Positions 47,185-59,829 of a DNA stretch of 64,000 nt are shown one piece after another; positions within the stretch are counted from its first letter, which is position 1; each line of letters opens with the position of its first letter. A model generated the notes under the pieces. It worked only from the letters and a program-made list of their open reading frames with translations. It did not search any database and had not been told where the DNA came from. The stretch is from Flammula alnicola (lineage: Eukaryota; Basidiomycota; Agaricomycetes; Agaricales; Strophariaceae), in the NCBI GenBank assembly GCA_015499995.1, contig JADNRV010000225.1, forward strand, positions 1 to 64,000. Reading direction: 5' to 3'. The translations under genes and the position numbers were made by a program.

Positions 47185-50100
47185 ATGAAAAGTCCTCGCT
47201 GCAGTTATTGCCAGAAACCCGTTCCGACACCTGGAGCAATAAAACGGCATATCAGTCACACCCCAGCATGCTTCAAAGCATGGCAGGCAGAACTTACTAA
47301 GAAAAAGACTGTCACCGTGTTTGATAACGACATTCAGGCGGGATATCCTCAAAAGCAAGATACCAAACCATCTGATGTTGAGATGGGTGACGCAGAAATA
47401 TCCGATGTTGAGATGGAGGACAGCGACATAGGATTTGCGCCCGAAATTCCACGTCACTCGCCGGAGCCTGCTATCGAGCTTCCAAACGACCAGTCTGGTT
47501 GTCAGCGGGCTGAAATCGAGGAGGTAGAAGATGAAGAAATCACCTGTCGCAAAGAGACTCGTTGGTCCGAACAATACCCAGGCGAGGTAGCCGAGGTTCT
47601 TGGCGAGGCAAAGACGTTGTTCGAGAAATGGCAGGACCAGCAGACAGTTGATGAGACATCGGAATGGGCCCCCTTTGAGAACCAAGAGGAATGGGAGCTT
47701 GCTCAATGGTTGATGAAGAATGTAGGGCAGTCGTCAATCGATGAATACCTGAAACTACCTATCGTGAGTAACCATCTTCATTCATACAATTGGCATACTA
47801 ACCTCAAACAAACTCTAGGTCCGAGAACATAGCCAGCTCTCCTTTCACAACAACTATAGTTTCATGAAGAAGGTTGACGAGCTGCCGACAGGTCCAGAGT
47901 GGATGTGTGATATGGTGAAGGTTGCTGGAGATCGATTGGGAGAAGACGGGCAGATGATGACGGAGGAACTTGAGCTTTGGCGGCGTGATCCTATCGAGTG
48001 TATTCGGGAGTTAATTGGCAACCCCGCCTTCAAAGACAACATTGCGTACGAACCTGTTAAAGCATACCAGGACAAGGCAGGGACCAATAGGATATTGGAC
48101 GAGGCTTGGACCGGTGATTGGTGGTGGAAAACCCAAGTAGAGACCGTCTCTGTCTCTAGAATTAATTCCCAACTAATGACGAAACTCTAGGGAAAATTAC
48201 GCAAGGGTGCTGTTGTTGCTCCTGTGATCCTCGCATCGGACAAGACACAGTTGACTAAATTTCGGGGCGACAAGTCTGCCTGGCCGGTTTATCTTTCAAT
48301 CGGCAACATATCTAAAGAGAAGCGTCGTCAAGTTTCTGCACGTGCAACTGTTCTAGTTGGCTACTTACCTGTCTCGAAGCTTGAATGCTTTAAAGAAGAC
48401 TCGCGTTCTCTGGCTGGTTATCGCCTCTTCCATCATTGCATGAGCGAGCTCTTGAAACCCTTAATTGAAGCGGGAAAGAGTGGTGTCCCGATGACCTGTG
48501 CCGATGGTTACATCCGTCGCATTTTCCCTATCCTCGCTGCCTACGTCGCCGATTATCCAGAACAATGCCTTATCGCATGCTGCAAAGAAAATCGATGTCC
48601 TCGCTGTCAGGTGGACCCAAATATGCGAGGCAATCTTGTCAATTCCTTGTGGCGGGAAGTCGACGAGACTGTGGAACTCTTGAAACAGCACAAGAAGCGA
48701 ATGCGCAAGAAACGGGCCCCTACAGAGAGATACGAGGAGTTAGGACTTCGTGCTGTATACCAACCATTTTGGATCAACCTTCCACATACCGACATCTTCT
48801 CATGCTTCACACCTGATATCCTTCATCAACTTCACAAAGGCGTCTTCAAAGACCATTTGGTCAAATGGTGTACCGATATTGTGGGTGAGGACGAACTTGA
48901 CAGGAGGTTCAAGGCCATGAATGGACACCCAGGGCTCCGACATTTCAAGAAAGGGATCTCGGGTATTTCGCAATGGACGGGGACTGAGCATAAGGAAATG
49001 CAGAAGGTCTTTGTCGGCATTATGGCTGGCGCTGTAAGCGACAAGGTACTCACTGTCGTGCGTGCTCTTATCGACTTCATCTACTATGCCCAGCTGCAGT
49101 CCCACACCACCAAGACTCTCCAAGCACTCCAAAAATCCCTGGAGACCTTCCACGCAAATAAACAAATCCTTATCGATCTGGAAATTCGTGATCACTTCAA
49201 TATCCCAAAGCTGCATAATATTCAACATTACCTCGATAGTATCATCGCCCTTGGAAGCCCAGACGGATACAACACCGAGTTTCCTGAACGGCTTCACATT
49301 GATTTTGCCAAGAACGCCTACCGCGCCAGCAATAAACGGGATTACACTGAACAAATGACCCTCTGGCTTCAGCGGCAGGAAGCTATCTTGCTGCGACGTG
49401 CTTACCTGGAATGGCTTCACCCAATTGCAGATGAGAAGTCTACGGGCTGCAGATCAGCAGAGATCGCAGATGAGGAGTCCGACGATGAAGCAGATGAGGT
49501 GGTTCAAAGTCAGGCTGGGAAAGAACCACTGTCATCGATGGAAGCTCACACTGTTCTCACGCCCACTCCTTCAACAATCTATCGCATCGCTAAACGGCCC
49601 GCTCTACCAAATACCACAGTTCAGCAACTCGAAACGGCTCATGGGGCCGTTGATTTCCTCCCAGCACTCTCCACCTTCCTCAAAAAACATTCTCCTCATG
49701 CCCCTTCCCCTTCCCGTTATGATCGCTTTGACGCATACAAGCAAATCACTCTCTCGATCCCATTCAACCGACATCTCTCCCTCAAGCACATTATCTTAAA
49801 CCGCATCCGTGCAACTCCTCCTCGTGCTGCTAAAGGACGTACGCCAGCAGCTCCTGGGTCTTTCGATACGGCTTTAATCATTGAGGATCCCGCCAATTAT
49901 ACCCCACCATCCGGGTTGTCACTGCTAGGTCTTCGAGTTGGTCAGATTCGCGCAATCTTTGATCTGCCTCCTCAATTCGGCCACTACGCACATCCTCTCG
50001 CTTATATTGAATGGTTTACACCGTTGGGTAGCAAAGACAGTGTAACCGGAATGTATCAAGTCAATCGATCTACCCGCGCACTTCGTCGAAATGCCGAAGT

Positions 50101-50257
50101 CATCTCCGTGACTCGCATAGCTCGCAGCTGTCATCTGATGGGTAAATGCGCACGGAAAATAGATCACCAATGGACTACTGAGAATGTGCTTGACAAAGCA
50201 AAGGCCTTTTGGCTTAATTCATATATCCACGTTGATACTTTTGTTGTAACTCATTGA
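47185..50257 (+). CDS. Plavaka transposase
   Basis: Transposase of the Plavaka superfamily typical of Agaricomycetes. Exons 47185-47763, 47819-48136 and 48191-50257 join in frame to 987 residues with no stop. The N-terminus has a zinc-finger-like motif ([17 protein letters not shown], then C). The catalytic region shows [34 protein letters not shown], the phrase [48 protein letters not shown], and [19 protein letters not shown]. These contain the conserved aspartates and the CCKxxRCPRC knuckle of the family. The full length, intact introns and preserved motifs suggest the enzyme could be active, unlike the Tnp2 gene it interrupts. Confidence 0.93.
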
Positions 50258-50574
50258 ATTCCATTTCATTTCAAAGAATTAAATCATATTTGAAGATAAA
50301 TTAACAAAACAAAAGCTCGGAAACAGGTGCTCTAGACATGTTGCGAGCAGTATACATGGATGAACCTCTCTTAGCCTTGTCTCTGTGATCCTCACAGTGC
50401 ATCAGAGCACACATCCCGCTGTCCTTCGATGCCCGCCGTCTTTCGATGCCCGCTTTCCTTGTTGTCAACTCCGCCATATTACGGTCCTCGTTGTCGACCC
50501 GTCGCATTCTCGTATCCCTGGGCTGCGCCTGTCATCGTTGCATTGACGCCTTTACATTCACCCTTGCCGTCAGC

Positions 50575-50970
50575 GGAGGTGGTGGGGATTGGCGTGGGCT
50601 GACAAATGACGACGACGAGCGGCAGTGGATGGTGGTGTTGGGAGTAGGCGGCGCTAGTCTTGGGATTGAGCAGCGGTGGCGGCGGGTGGTAGTGGATGGC
50701 TACTGGACCAGCGCAAGCCAATCGAGGATGACAAGGAGTGGCGGTGGGTGGTGGTGGTCTTGGGAGTAGACGGCGACAGTCTTGGGATTGAGCAGCGATG
50801 GCGGCGGCACGTGGTTGATGGGTACTGGACCAGAGCAAGCCAATCGAGGACGACGAGGGGCGGCGGTGGGTGGTGGTGTTGAGAGTAGGCGGCGGCGGTC
50901 TTGGGATTGAGCAGTGACAGCGGCGGCGGGTGCTGGATGGGTACTAGACCAGAGCAAGCCAATCGAGATA
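50575..50970. repeat. three tandem repeats of about 120 bp
   Basis: Units share CTTGGGATTGAGCAG, TACTGGACCAG and GCAAGCCAATCGAG (starts of the first motif at about 50659, 50781, 50900). Located in the 3' part of the Plavaka element; the composition opens false frames on both strands. Confidence 0.8.
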
Positions 50971-53900
50971 CGACAATTGTCGTCTCCTAAATAGCATGTG
51001 GATGGAATGGGTGAGGGGTCGGCGGGTGAAAGACGGATCACGTAACCAACGTACCTCTTGGGTCTCCCTCTGCTAGCGCATCCCCTTCAAAATTCAGACT
51101 TCTCTACTCCCGCCCAAATCCATGGAGAGTCGGCCTACATCCCTCGAAGAGGGGAGGGGCACACGACGAGGCGGCCAATGTCGTTTGATATGTACAGTAC
51201 CTAAATAGAAACAAAAACGTTAGTGATATGTAAGATATGATGAAATTATCACTTACGAAGACGGAAGGAAGGGAGAGACAAGAGAGAGGTGATGAGCGTA
51301 GTGGTTGAAGGCAGAGATCAAAGCCTCAAAGGCGTCGAACATGTGGGAAGTCGATGGATCATGTGAGCTTCGGCTCGGGCCGGACAGTTCCCGAGCTGTT
51401 TCCAGAATTTTGCAGCTATTGATCTATAGTCTTCGTAGTCTTTGTAGTGATTATTGTCTTTTTATTTGCAGGCATCAAACTATAGAGAGTACGGTGAACA
51501 ACACAGGTACATGCCAATGCGACAAGGCACAACACTGCAGCCCCCTGGTAGCTATAGGCGACGGAGATCAACAGAACACGTGCGGCATGAAATATAGGCT
51601 GCTGGATCCGATGATCTACAACTAAGCTTGGCAGGTAACTATGGCCCGGACGCTTTTTCCTGATGTCTGTTGCCAACAGAATTCTGCAGGGAATCCAGCT
51701 CATTCTGTCTATAACTCTGTCTCTGGTGGAGGTTGCTCTTGTATCATCTGGGATTTATATTCGATTTCCCAGCATCAAACTTCCCCGTGATATTCGAACT
51801 GCATATGAGCTCTATTCTATTGAACCCGACCTTATTCGGACCGCCTGCTGCCCCAAGTGTTTTTCACTATACCCCCAGCCTGTACCTTGGAAATGTCAAT
51901 GGAAGCCATCACCTAAATCCCGTCCATGCAATACCGAGCTATGGAAGACTCAGAACACACGCAAAGGACCTAAATGGGTCCCTCGAAGTTTATACACCAC
52001 CCAATCCTTTGATTCATGGCTTCGTTTTTTCTTATCACGTCAAGTAATCGAGGACGCTCTTCAAGCCACATTTCGCCAACATACGGACCATCCAGTTGCA
52101 TTTGGAGCTGATATGAATGATATTCAAGATAGTCCTGCTTGGAAGGACTTACATGGATTTTTCCGGTCTCCTCGCCATTTGGTTTTTGGGATATATATTG
52201 ATTGGTTCAATCCATTTACTAATAAAATTGCTGGTAAGTTGCCATTATATCCAAACACCTCTCTATTAATATTTTATATATAATTAATAGGCAAGCATGC
52301 ATCTTGCGGTGCCATCGTTCTCTACTGCTTAAACCTACCCCCACATCTCCGCTACAGACCAGAGAATACCTTTATCATTGGTCTTACTCCTCCTCCTCAT
52401 GTGCCTACCGCAACCACCATCTGTCATCTTCTCGACCCCATCATTGCATCTGCTGCCAAATACGGTATCACTCCCGGCCAAAATGTACCAACATTTTACC
52501 ATCCTGCTGGCGCATCGGTAGAGGTGAAAATTGCACCTCTGATTGCTGATCTTGAGGCAAGCCGAAAGGTTGCTGGATTCCTGACCCACGCTGCCACTAT
52601 GTTTTGCTCCTTCTGTCTCTGCACCCAGAATCAGATAGAGGATCTTAATTTTCAATCTTGGCAGCTACGTGACAGTGCCAAAGTACGAGAGCAGGCAGAG
52701 GCATGGCGTCACGAATCGACAAAAGCTGCACGAGAGGCTTTAGAAACTGCTTCCGGTGTACGGTGGTCTCCATTTCATCATCTACCATACTGGGATCCAG
52801 TCAAGCATGTTGTGCTAGGATTTATGCATAACTGGCTTGAAGGAATTCTGCAGCATCATCTTCGTACACTTTGGGGTATTGGTCGGGATGAAAACGAAAG
52901 CCAGAAAGTGAAAGAGGTAGAGAAGGATGAGCAGTGGACTGAGGAGGATGTATCTGACTCTGCCGATGAACTGGATGATCTCATTCAAGAGGCAGCTGAA
53001 CACGACATCGTGACTTCCATGGCTATCCAACAAGATCAATCTCCATCACCATCTATGAACCCTCCCTTATCTCCATCTCCCTCTTCAAACACAGCTTCTA
53101 GTTCCAATGCTACTGGATCATCCTCATCCACTACACCTACCCCTTCACAGCATCCCACCGATCCTTATCCATATAGCTTCCTTGATGAGGATAGTGATGA
53201 TGATCCAGACTTTATTCCTGCCGACATTTTGCCCTTCAGTTTCAGCAATACTGAGCTACAGGCCATTCGCAATTGTATCCGGGATGTCAGCCTTCCAACA
53301 TGGGTACAGCGTCCGCCAACCAATCTCGGAGAGCCTGGCCACGGAAAACTCAAAGCTCGCGAATATCTCACTCTGTTCTCAAATATTTTCCCACTCATTA
53401 TTCCCAAGTTCTGGCATACTTCAACTGCCACAGATGACCATCGCCAACATTTTCTATGCTTTTATCACTTAGTTGCTGCAACCAACATTATCTCCTCATT
53501 CAAAACTTCGAATGCTGCAGCGGATGCATATACACAGCACTACATCCAGTATCGGACAGCTAGCCAACATTTATTTCCTTATTATTCCTCCAAACCCAAC
53601 CATCATTACGCTATGCACAATGGTCCTTTACTCAAGTACTGGGGACCTCTTGCTTCTTTCAGTGAGTTTCCAGGTGAACGAATAAATGGAATGCTCCAGG
53701 GTATCAACACAAACCACCGTCTTAGTATGTTTCTATTTTTATCTGGTATACATACTTGATACTAACACAGAAATAGGGGATTTGGATCTTACTATGCTCC
53801 GTCAAATGAGCCGCAGGGCCCGCCTAGATGCTCTCTTGCATGATAGCAAGGATGTCAAAAATCTAGCTGATATTCTTCAGCCAGTAACTCCATCTGTGGA

Positions 53901-54989
53901 AATTGCTCCAGTATCTCCTATGGATCAGGCCGACATTTTAGCCAAGGCACCTAAACTCCCAGAAGCAGATTATAATGCCCTACTGCAATATTTGCATCAA
54001 ACTGGATGACCTTACTGAGCATCTAATGCCCTTCCACACCCCGAAAATTCCATTATTCTTCCTCCACAAGCTCAGTATCCTCTTCAGATCCACCTTGGTG
54101 ACTGCACTTTCAGCTGTCAGAAGTCACACAAAGGAAACAGTGCTATTCAGTTTTATAACCCATTTACACACAGGAATAACACAGGATTTATCGAAGCTAT
54201 TTGGAGGCTTCCTCTCGAGGCTATGATGCACACCTTTATTGTTGTCCGTCAACACCGATCACTTCCAGTTTCTGAAGAGGCAAAGGCACCATTTATCCAC
54301 CATTATGGGTTTCAAACAAGGATTGTTGATGCCCGACCATCCGACGACTTGGTCATCATCGAGCCTACTCACATTATCACACACCTCACAACTTTTCAGC
54401 GACCAGCGGGGACTTATGGTATTGGTACAGAGACATTGGTAGTCTGTTGGGCTTTAAATAGGGGAAGAAAATAACATTTTCATACTTTACTACATGAAAT
54501 ATTACCTGTATTCCGTTGCATGTCTATTGGGCGCCTAACCTGAGCAGTTTCACGCGGTGTGACTATTCGTGACCGATGGCAAATCTGCAGGCTGCAGCTA
54601 CGAGCTTGATTTCACAGCTCAACTCTGTACAGCGCGTCGGCGCAAACTCTCTGCGCCATTACAAAACGAGAACGGCGATCATCGTCAACGAGATCGAGTG
54701 GGCACCCTGCTGACCGCACTCAAATCCGGGTGCACAATGTGAGGGTTGGCCCAGCTCGTCCGAATCACCTGTCTGCCCGACCCGCTGCCCGCAGGCCCAC
54801 CCAACACACCACAGATTGGCCGACAAACAAGCTCAAAAACAGCACCTGGTGAACGCAATGGATTCTTTAATTCAATGGTCGTCATTAGGCAGCACGCAGA
54901 GGTCTGGGAGGAAGGTGGCAAGGTGCGCTTTTTCACAGCGAAAATACAGGAGAAACTAATGCTTGCACTCTAGATTTTCATGAAGGACG

Positions 54990-56705
54990 AATCTGCATCG
55001 AACACCTGCGACTCACTGTGCTAGTACCGCGATACCGCCACACACCCCGCCGACCGTCCAACCGACCACAGGCCCGCCCAGCACACCCCTCCCTCCTGTC
55101 CCAGATTCCGCGATACACCTGCCGCCACTCTCGATGCACCGCCCACCACTGCTGCGACACTGCGACCCTGCAAGCTCTCTATCCCCCAACGACCGCGCAC
55201 CATGCTGACGCTCCACATCCGCCCACAGGCCCGACCGGCACAGCTTCTCCTCACCCTCGGAGCTACATATTTGTGGCGATGCATCTGCCTGACACCACCG
55301 ACCACCCGGAGCCACTGCCACTATCTCCCAACAACCATGCACCACGCCGACGACAGCAGCAACGAGCACATGTGCGGACCATGAGAGCGCCAGCAGCCGC
55401 CTCTATCCTCTCAGCTGCTCTTCGGCAGTTCTTCCGCGACGCCTCGACCCTCGACCCATCGCCCACCCATCTGCAACGAACACCTGCAACTCGCTGTGCC
55501 AGCGCCAGCGCCACCCAGCCACTGCCGAGACACCCCTCACTATCCCTCAGCAACCACGCACCATGCACCTTGCCGACGACAGCGCCAACGAGCACGTACG
55601 CAGACTGTAACGGTCTCAGCCTTCTCAGCTGCACGTCGGCAGTTCTCCCGCGATGCACCTGACGACAACGCACACACTCACAAATATGGCGGACAGGGCC
55701 AGTGCCAGCGAGAAAGAGCACCCGAGACGAGACGGACGATGAGGGGCCTACAACTTGCACCACCGCACATGCACCCGGTACGTCCCAGAATGAGTCAGTA
55801 GTCTTCTTCCACCATCACCTCACTCAGCTAGCTTACAGGCCATATGACTGATGAGCACCAGCAGCAACGGCGGCCACTGCTGCTCCAATTTGATGACGAC
55901 GAGAACCAGCAGCGGCGGCAACCACCACCACCATTGCTTCGATACGACGATGGGTGCGAGGGGCGAAGTTTCGAGAGGATAGCGTAGGAGAGACGGAATG
56001 AACCGGTACGTCGCGAAACATGTCGTATTATGACTTGTTTCGCGAATCTCCTCCCATGACCTCCACATTCACCTACCCACCCTACAGGCCGTGCGAGGAG
56101 ACAAAAGCAACCACAACCAGAAGCACCCGTCGCTGCCGCTGCTGTCGCCGCATCGATCTGAGGAGGATGAATAGCAGCAGCAGCTGCTGCAACGACAGCA
56201 GCTGCGTCGATATGAGGAGGATGAGCAACAGCGGCAGCAACGATAGCTGCTGCGACGATGCGACGATGACGAGCAGCAGCAGCAGCAACGATAGCTGCTG
56301 CGACGGTACGAGGAGGACCAGCAGCAGCAACGATTGCTGCTGCGACGATACGAGGAGGACCAGCAGCATCAGCAGCAATGACAGCTGCTGCATCGATAGG
56401 AGGACCAGCAGCGGCAGCAGCAACGACAGCTGCTGCATCAATACGAGGACCAGCGGCGGCAGCAGCTGCTTCTGCGTCGATGCGAGGAGGACCGGCAGCA
56501 GCAGCGTCGATGCGAGGAGGGCGAGCAACAGCGGCAGCAGCAACGACAGCTGCTGCGTCGATACGAAGACCAGCGGTGGCAGCAGCAGCAGCGGCGTCGA
56601 TGCGAGGAGGACCGGCAGCGGCGGCAGCAACGACGGCTTCTGCATCGACGCGTCGATACGAGGACGACGAGCAGCAGCAGCAGCGCCAGCTGCTGCGTCG
56701 ATAGG
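54990..56705. repeat. low-complexity repeat tracts of the Tnp2 element
   Basis: 54990-55770 has C-rich repeats around CCGCCCAC and CAACGAGCACA; 56090-56700 is dominated by AGCAGCAGC and GATACGAGGAGGACCAGC units. Long Ala- or Pro-rich frames on both strands (for example minus 55828-56721) result from the composition and are not annotated as genes. Confidence 0.7.
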
Positions 56706-56901
56706 ACGAAGGGCGGGCCACAACTGTTGAGGGACAGTTCTCAGCAAAGACGAAATTTTATGCATCTGGATGATTGCCATTGCCTCGCAAACATAGCACA
56801 AATCTGTAGACCAATAAATACATCCATTTTTATGTTTTTTCTACACTGATTGAGAGAAGAAAGTAACGGAAAAAAAAAAGAAACAAAAAACATTCATCCA
56901 A

Positions 56902-58518
56902 CTAGGCTGGTGCAACATTATTATCCCCACCTGCTGGATTTCCAGCCCCATTCTCCCATCCGTCAAGCTCCTCTAATTCCTGCTTGGTAGGAATTTTATA
57001 CAGCGCTAGGACTGCCTTGCCATAACTTGCTGTAAACTCATCCTCCGGCAGGTTCTTCCACCGTGTACAATCATCCCATGTCTTGCAATGTTCTGCCAAT
57101 GGAAGGGCAATGTTGACGCCATTCTCGGCAATAATGTTGGCGCGCTCGCGAAGTGTCAAGTCGCTATTCCAGTATGCCGGGCTGAACCAGTCAATGGGTA
57201 CCTTTGACGGAAGAGCTGTGAGCTCCGAGGTTTTTGGAACCTCTGGCTCTTCACGACGACGATGTTCAGGCCTATTAAATAATAAGGTAAATTAATGAAC
57301 AAAGAAGAGAGTATAATTCACTCACCTTTTCTTACTACCTCTCTTGCTTCTGTCCATCCGACATCGCTGCGCATCAGCCATCCTGAAAAAATCCTTGACC
57401 TTCGACGATCGGCCCTCTTTTTCCATGATAGTGTAAGCTTCTTTATCAGAGTCATATTCATCATCGGAATGGGCCTCTTTTTCTTCAGCAAGAGCAATGA
57501 CATGGGCGTTAAACTCCTGTGCTTTGAAAACGTCAACTCTGCCATCGCCCAGCTATAAAAATTGTTCGTTAATATAATTAAATTTGGTGACTTGATGAAC
57601 ACGTACCTCGCCCCGACGTTTATATACATTGCTCAACCTATTGAGCTCAGCAACACCCCCTGGATTCTTCTTCTCCAGCCTGGCTATATCGCACATATAT
57701 GCATAGACAAAATTTCGGTAAAATTTACGCATCAAGCCAGCATCTTGAATGAACGAGAGGTTGTTTCCGACGTGAGAGTAGCCATAGCTGCTGGAGATTT
57801 GTATGAATGTGTCGATAGCAATGCGCTCGTGAAGCTGATTATACATTGATTCTGGATCGTGGCTCAGAACGTCGGGTGCCCAGCGGTAAAGTCCGGCACA
57901 TGCAACAGTGCCAAACATGAATAAGAGGTCGGATTCTTTCATACGTTTGATATTATTTGAGATGGTGCTGTTGTCCGGTAAAGATTGTCGGAGCTGCTGT
58001 ACCCTTTGACGAGCTTCATTGATGCCGGTAGCATGGTCGTTCAGATAACCAGCAACTGTGCGGGTCAGGTGTGCTTCGGAGGAGAAACGTCGATTGAAGG
58101 TCGTTCTGATGGCATCAGTGACCATCGGCGGGACTGAATTCTGGTCTGGGAGACACCAAAGAGTACGGATATGGAGCTCAAGTGCAACCTATATAAGAGT
58201 TGGATTTGAATGGAAATTAGAACAGAAAAGAATAAAATAATATTGATATCATACCTTTGTTCTCTCTGCGTCTTCTGGTATCTCTTTTTTCTTCAAATGC
58301 CAGTCACTTGGCCTTTTGGGCTTCTTGTGTTTGTTTGAGCGATCACGGCGGGATTTCTTTGCACGCGATGCGGTACTGGACTCAGCAATATTCTCGCCAA
58401 TTGACCGCTTGCGTTTAGACCTGGAGGAGCTGGCTTGTGGCTGTGTAGGTACAAGCGTCTGAGAGGGGCCGTCCATTGCGACATCTGGGGCATCCGAGGA
58501 AGCATGAATATTCGCCAT
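56902..58518 (-). CDS. accessory protein of the Tnp2 transposon
   Basis: Second gene of the CACTA-like element, close to its right end and converging toward the transposase. Exons 58255-58518, 57607-58188, 57326-57552 and 56902-57271 join exactly in frame to 480 residues. The start MANIHASSDAPDVAMDGPS (58518) opens a disordered, very basic N-terminus (SKRKRS, KKSRRDRSNKHKKPKRP) that looks like a nuclear localisation and DNA-contact region. A helical globular part follows (VTDAIRTTFNRRFSSEAH, LLFMFGTVACAGLYRW, SFIQDAGLMRKFYRNFVYAY), then an acidic linker and a C-terminal segment (PIDWFSPAYWNSDLTLRERA). No domain name is offered. By position it is comparable to the second, DNA-binding protein of plant CACTA elements, but homology was not seen. 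No lesions. Confidence 0.7.
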
Positions 58519-58879
58519 ATGAGAGCAGTGGGGGTACAAATGCAGAGGTAAAAAAATTGAATTTGCGAAATACAGAACACATGTCGACGTAGGCAGCCTC
58601 ATTGCAGCACTAAAATGGCCCTAGCACGTCGCGTCGCGCATTTCCTTTGTCTTTTGCAAATGGTGTTCCAACCACGTGACCGTTCAGACATCACGCATAT
58701 GTTATTCGCTGACTCAGATGCAGTGACAGTGATAAGCATTCACGCATATGGATTCACGCATATCACGTAAGTCGTTATATGCAATACACCTAACCGCAGG
58801 CTAACCGCAGGCCAACCGTAGGCCAACCGCTTCAAGGGCGGTCCATTTTGGACTGCCCCAAGGTTTGCCCCTTGTGTCA

Positions 58880-59829
58880 CCGGCGGTGTCGACGGCGGCA
58901 ACCCCCGAAGATGACCAAGCCTTCCCTAAGCCTCGTCGGCAGATCGGCAGATGTCCAATTTGGCGTCGCCTGGTTCCGTCAGCCGCCTGCCTCGCCCTGC
59001 CCGTGCAGCGCTTGTAGATTTGGACGTTCAGCGGAGGGGATTTAATTGTTCTCGCCATGTAGAAAAGTTGCCGCTCCAATGTAGTAATGTAGCTTCAGTG
59101 CCAATGTCATTTTTTGGTATGTTTCTAAACTTTAAGGGCATAAAGCCAACGATGGACTGTGATACTACCCAAGCTGCAACCCGCCCACCCATCGCTCGGG
59201 CCTTCAAATGCTCAGCGCACTTCTTAAACTTCCCCGCCATATTAAAAAACTACCTTGCTATGTTATTAACATAATGCTACCACCAAAAATCACAATTGAA
59301 ATTGTATTTTCCAGTTTTATTTGATATAAAATAAACATCCCAATTACCAAAATGCATCTTCTGGTGTAGTACCTCTATCTCTGCTCTACGAAGCTTTATT
59401 TAATATCTACCGGTCATCGTTTGCAACGGCGAGCTCATCCTGGCGGGGGCACGTGACGCGGTATTTGCCGCCGGTGTTTGATGGCGTCGATCACCGCCGG
59501 TGTTTCCAATATACGGATGCCCTCCGGTTTCCGCCCTCAAATCCGCAAAAACGGACAGAGATTGTCACGTGAATGTCCAAATTTTCTCTCCCTGCGGGTG
59601 CTAAAACCAATTTTTCTGGTCCCCAGCATTCGTTGCGTAGGTAGAATTACCCAAAATGTTGGTCCATTTGGGTGGTAGTACATGGGCATGAATCTGAAAA
59701 AATTTCGGCTGCCTGGAAACTTTGTCCGGCTGGCCTCAAATCCGCAAAAAATGGACAGAGATTTGACGAATTTTGGGCCTCAAATCCGCAAATTCGCGGA
59801 CACCAACTGGGGGGAGCTTCCCGGGTCCT
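58880..59829. other. right part of the outer element; no gene
   Basis: Remainder of the outer element beyond the Tnp2 transposon. It has repeated CCTCAAATCCGCAAA motifs and GGAAACACCGGCG in inverse orientation to the left part (44084-44097), which fits sub-terminal repeats. No supported coding sequence. Confidence 0.6.

Larger units (their letters stand above)
44668..51665. mobile_element. Plavaka transposon, 7.0 kb, inserted in the Tnp2 gene
   Basis: Short inverted ends CATCAGGAAAAA (12 bp exact at both termini) with a 2-bp TC duplication (44666-44667, 51666-51667). The boundaries are fixed independently: deleting exactly this interval plus one TC restores the Tnp2 reading frame. It carries a minus-strand gene (45009-46912) and the Plavaka transposase (47185-50257), plus a repeat-rich 3' part. 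Confidence 0.85.
44321..54474 (+). pseudogene. Tnp2-family transposase, split by a Plavaka element and carrying two stops
   Basis: DDE-type transposase of the fungal CACTA/Tnp2 group. Exon 1 (44321-44525) starts MPSVICTCTVCRKK with a CxCxxC zinc motif; exon 2 (44583-44667) codes a hydrophobic WLHIRAHVSRS segment and is cut by the insertion at 44668. The gene resumes at 51668, completing a serine codon and continuing VANRILQGIQLIL without any frame change. Then come ACCPKCFSLYP (zinc ribbon), IDWFNPFTNKIAGKHASCG across an intron, PLIADLEASRKVAGF, THAATMFCSFCL, PYWDPVKHVVLGFMHNWLEG and FSEFPGERINGMLQ. At 54007 and 54016 TGA codons stand at positions where CGA (Arg) would keep the frame, which then runs on to 54474 (PHPENSIILPP, GNSAIQFYNPF). 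The stops are probably C-to-T changes after the gene was inactivated. Confidence 0.85.
44104..58876. mobile_element. Tnp2/CACTA-like transposon, 14.8 kb with its insertion
   Basis: Terminal inverted repeats of 53 bp with one mismatch, beginning CACAAGGGGCAAACCTTGGG; flanking 3-bp duplication TCA (44101-44103, 58877-58879), as expected for the CACTA superfamily, although the end is CACAA instead of CACTA. Inside each terminus is a palindrome, GGGCGGTCCA-AAA-TGGACCGCCC (the centre varies by a base at the right). Own genes: the Tnp2 transposase (44321-54474, split) and the accessory gene 56902-58518. Without the Plavaka insert it would be about 7.8 kb. Confidence 0.85.
43994..59829. mobile_element. 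outer element of the 15.8-kb nest, 8-bp target duplication
   Basis: Flanked by the perfect 8-bp repeat CACAGGAG (43986-43993 and 59830-59837). Ends are inverted: AGGACCCGGGAAGCTCC at both, then after a few mismatches GGTGTCCGCGAA at both. CCTCAAATCCGC motifs are sub-terminal on both sides. Removing the inner element leaves about 1060 bp without coding capacity, so this is probably a hAT-like MITE. The paralogous empty site in copy A reads GCATCCGCAGGAGTTGTG (20524-20541). Confidence 0.85.

Noticed and set aside
55828..56721. 297-residue Ala-rich minus frame and equally long overlapping frames on both strands
   Set aside because: Generated by AGC/CAG trinucleotide-like repeats; no non-repetitive content.
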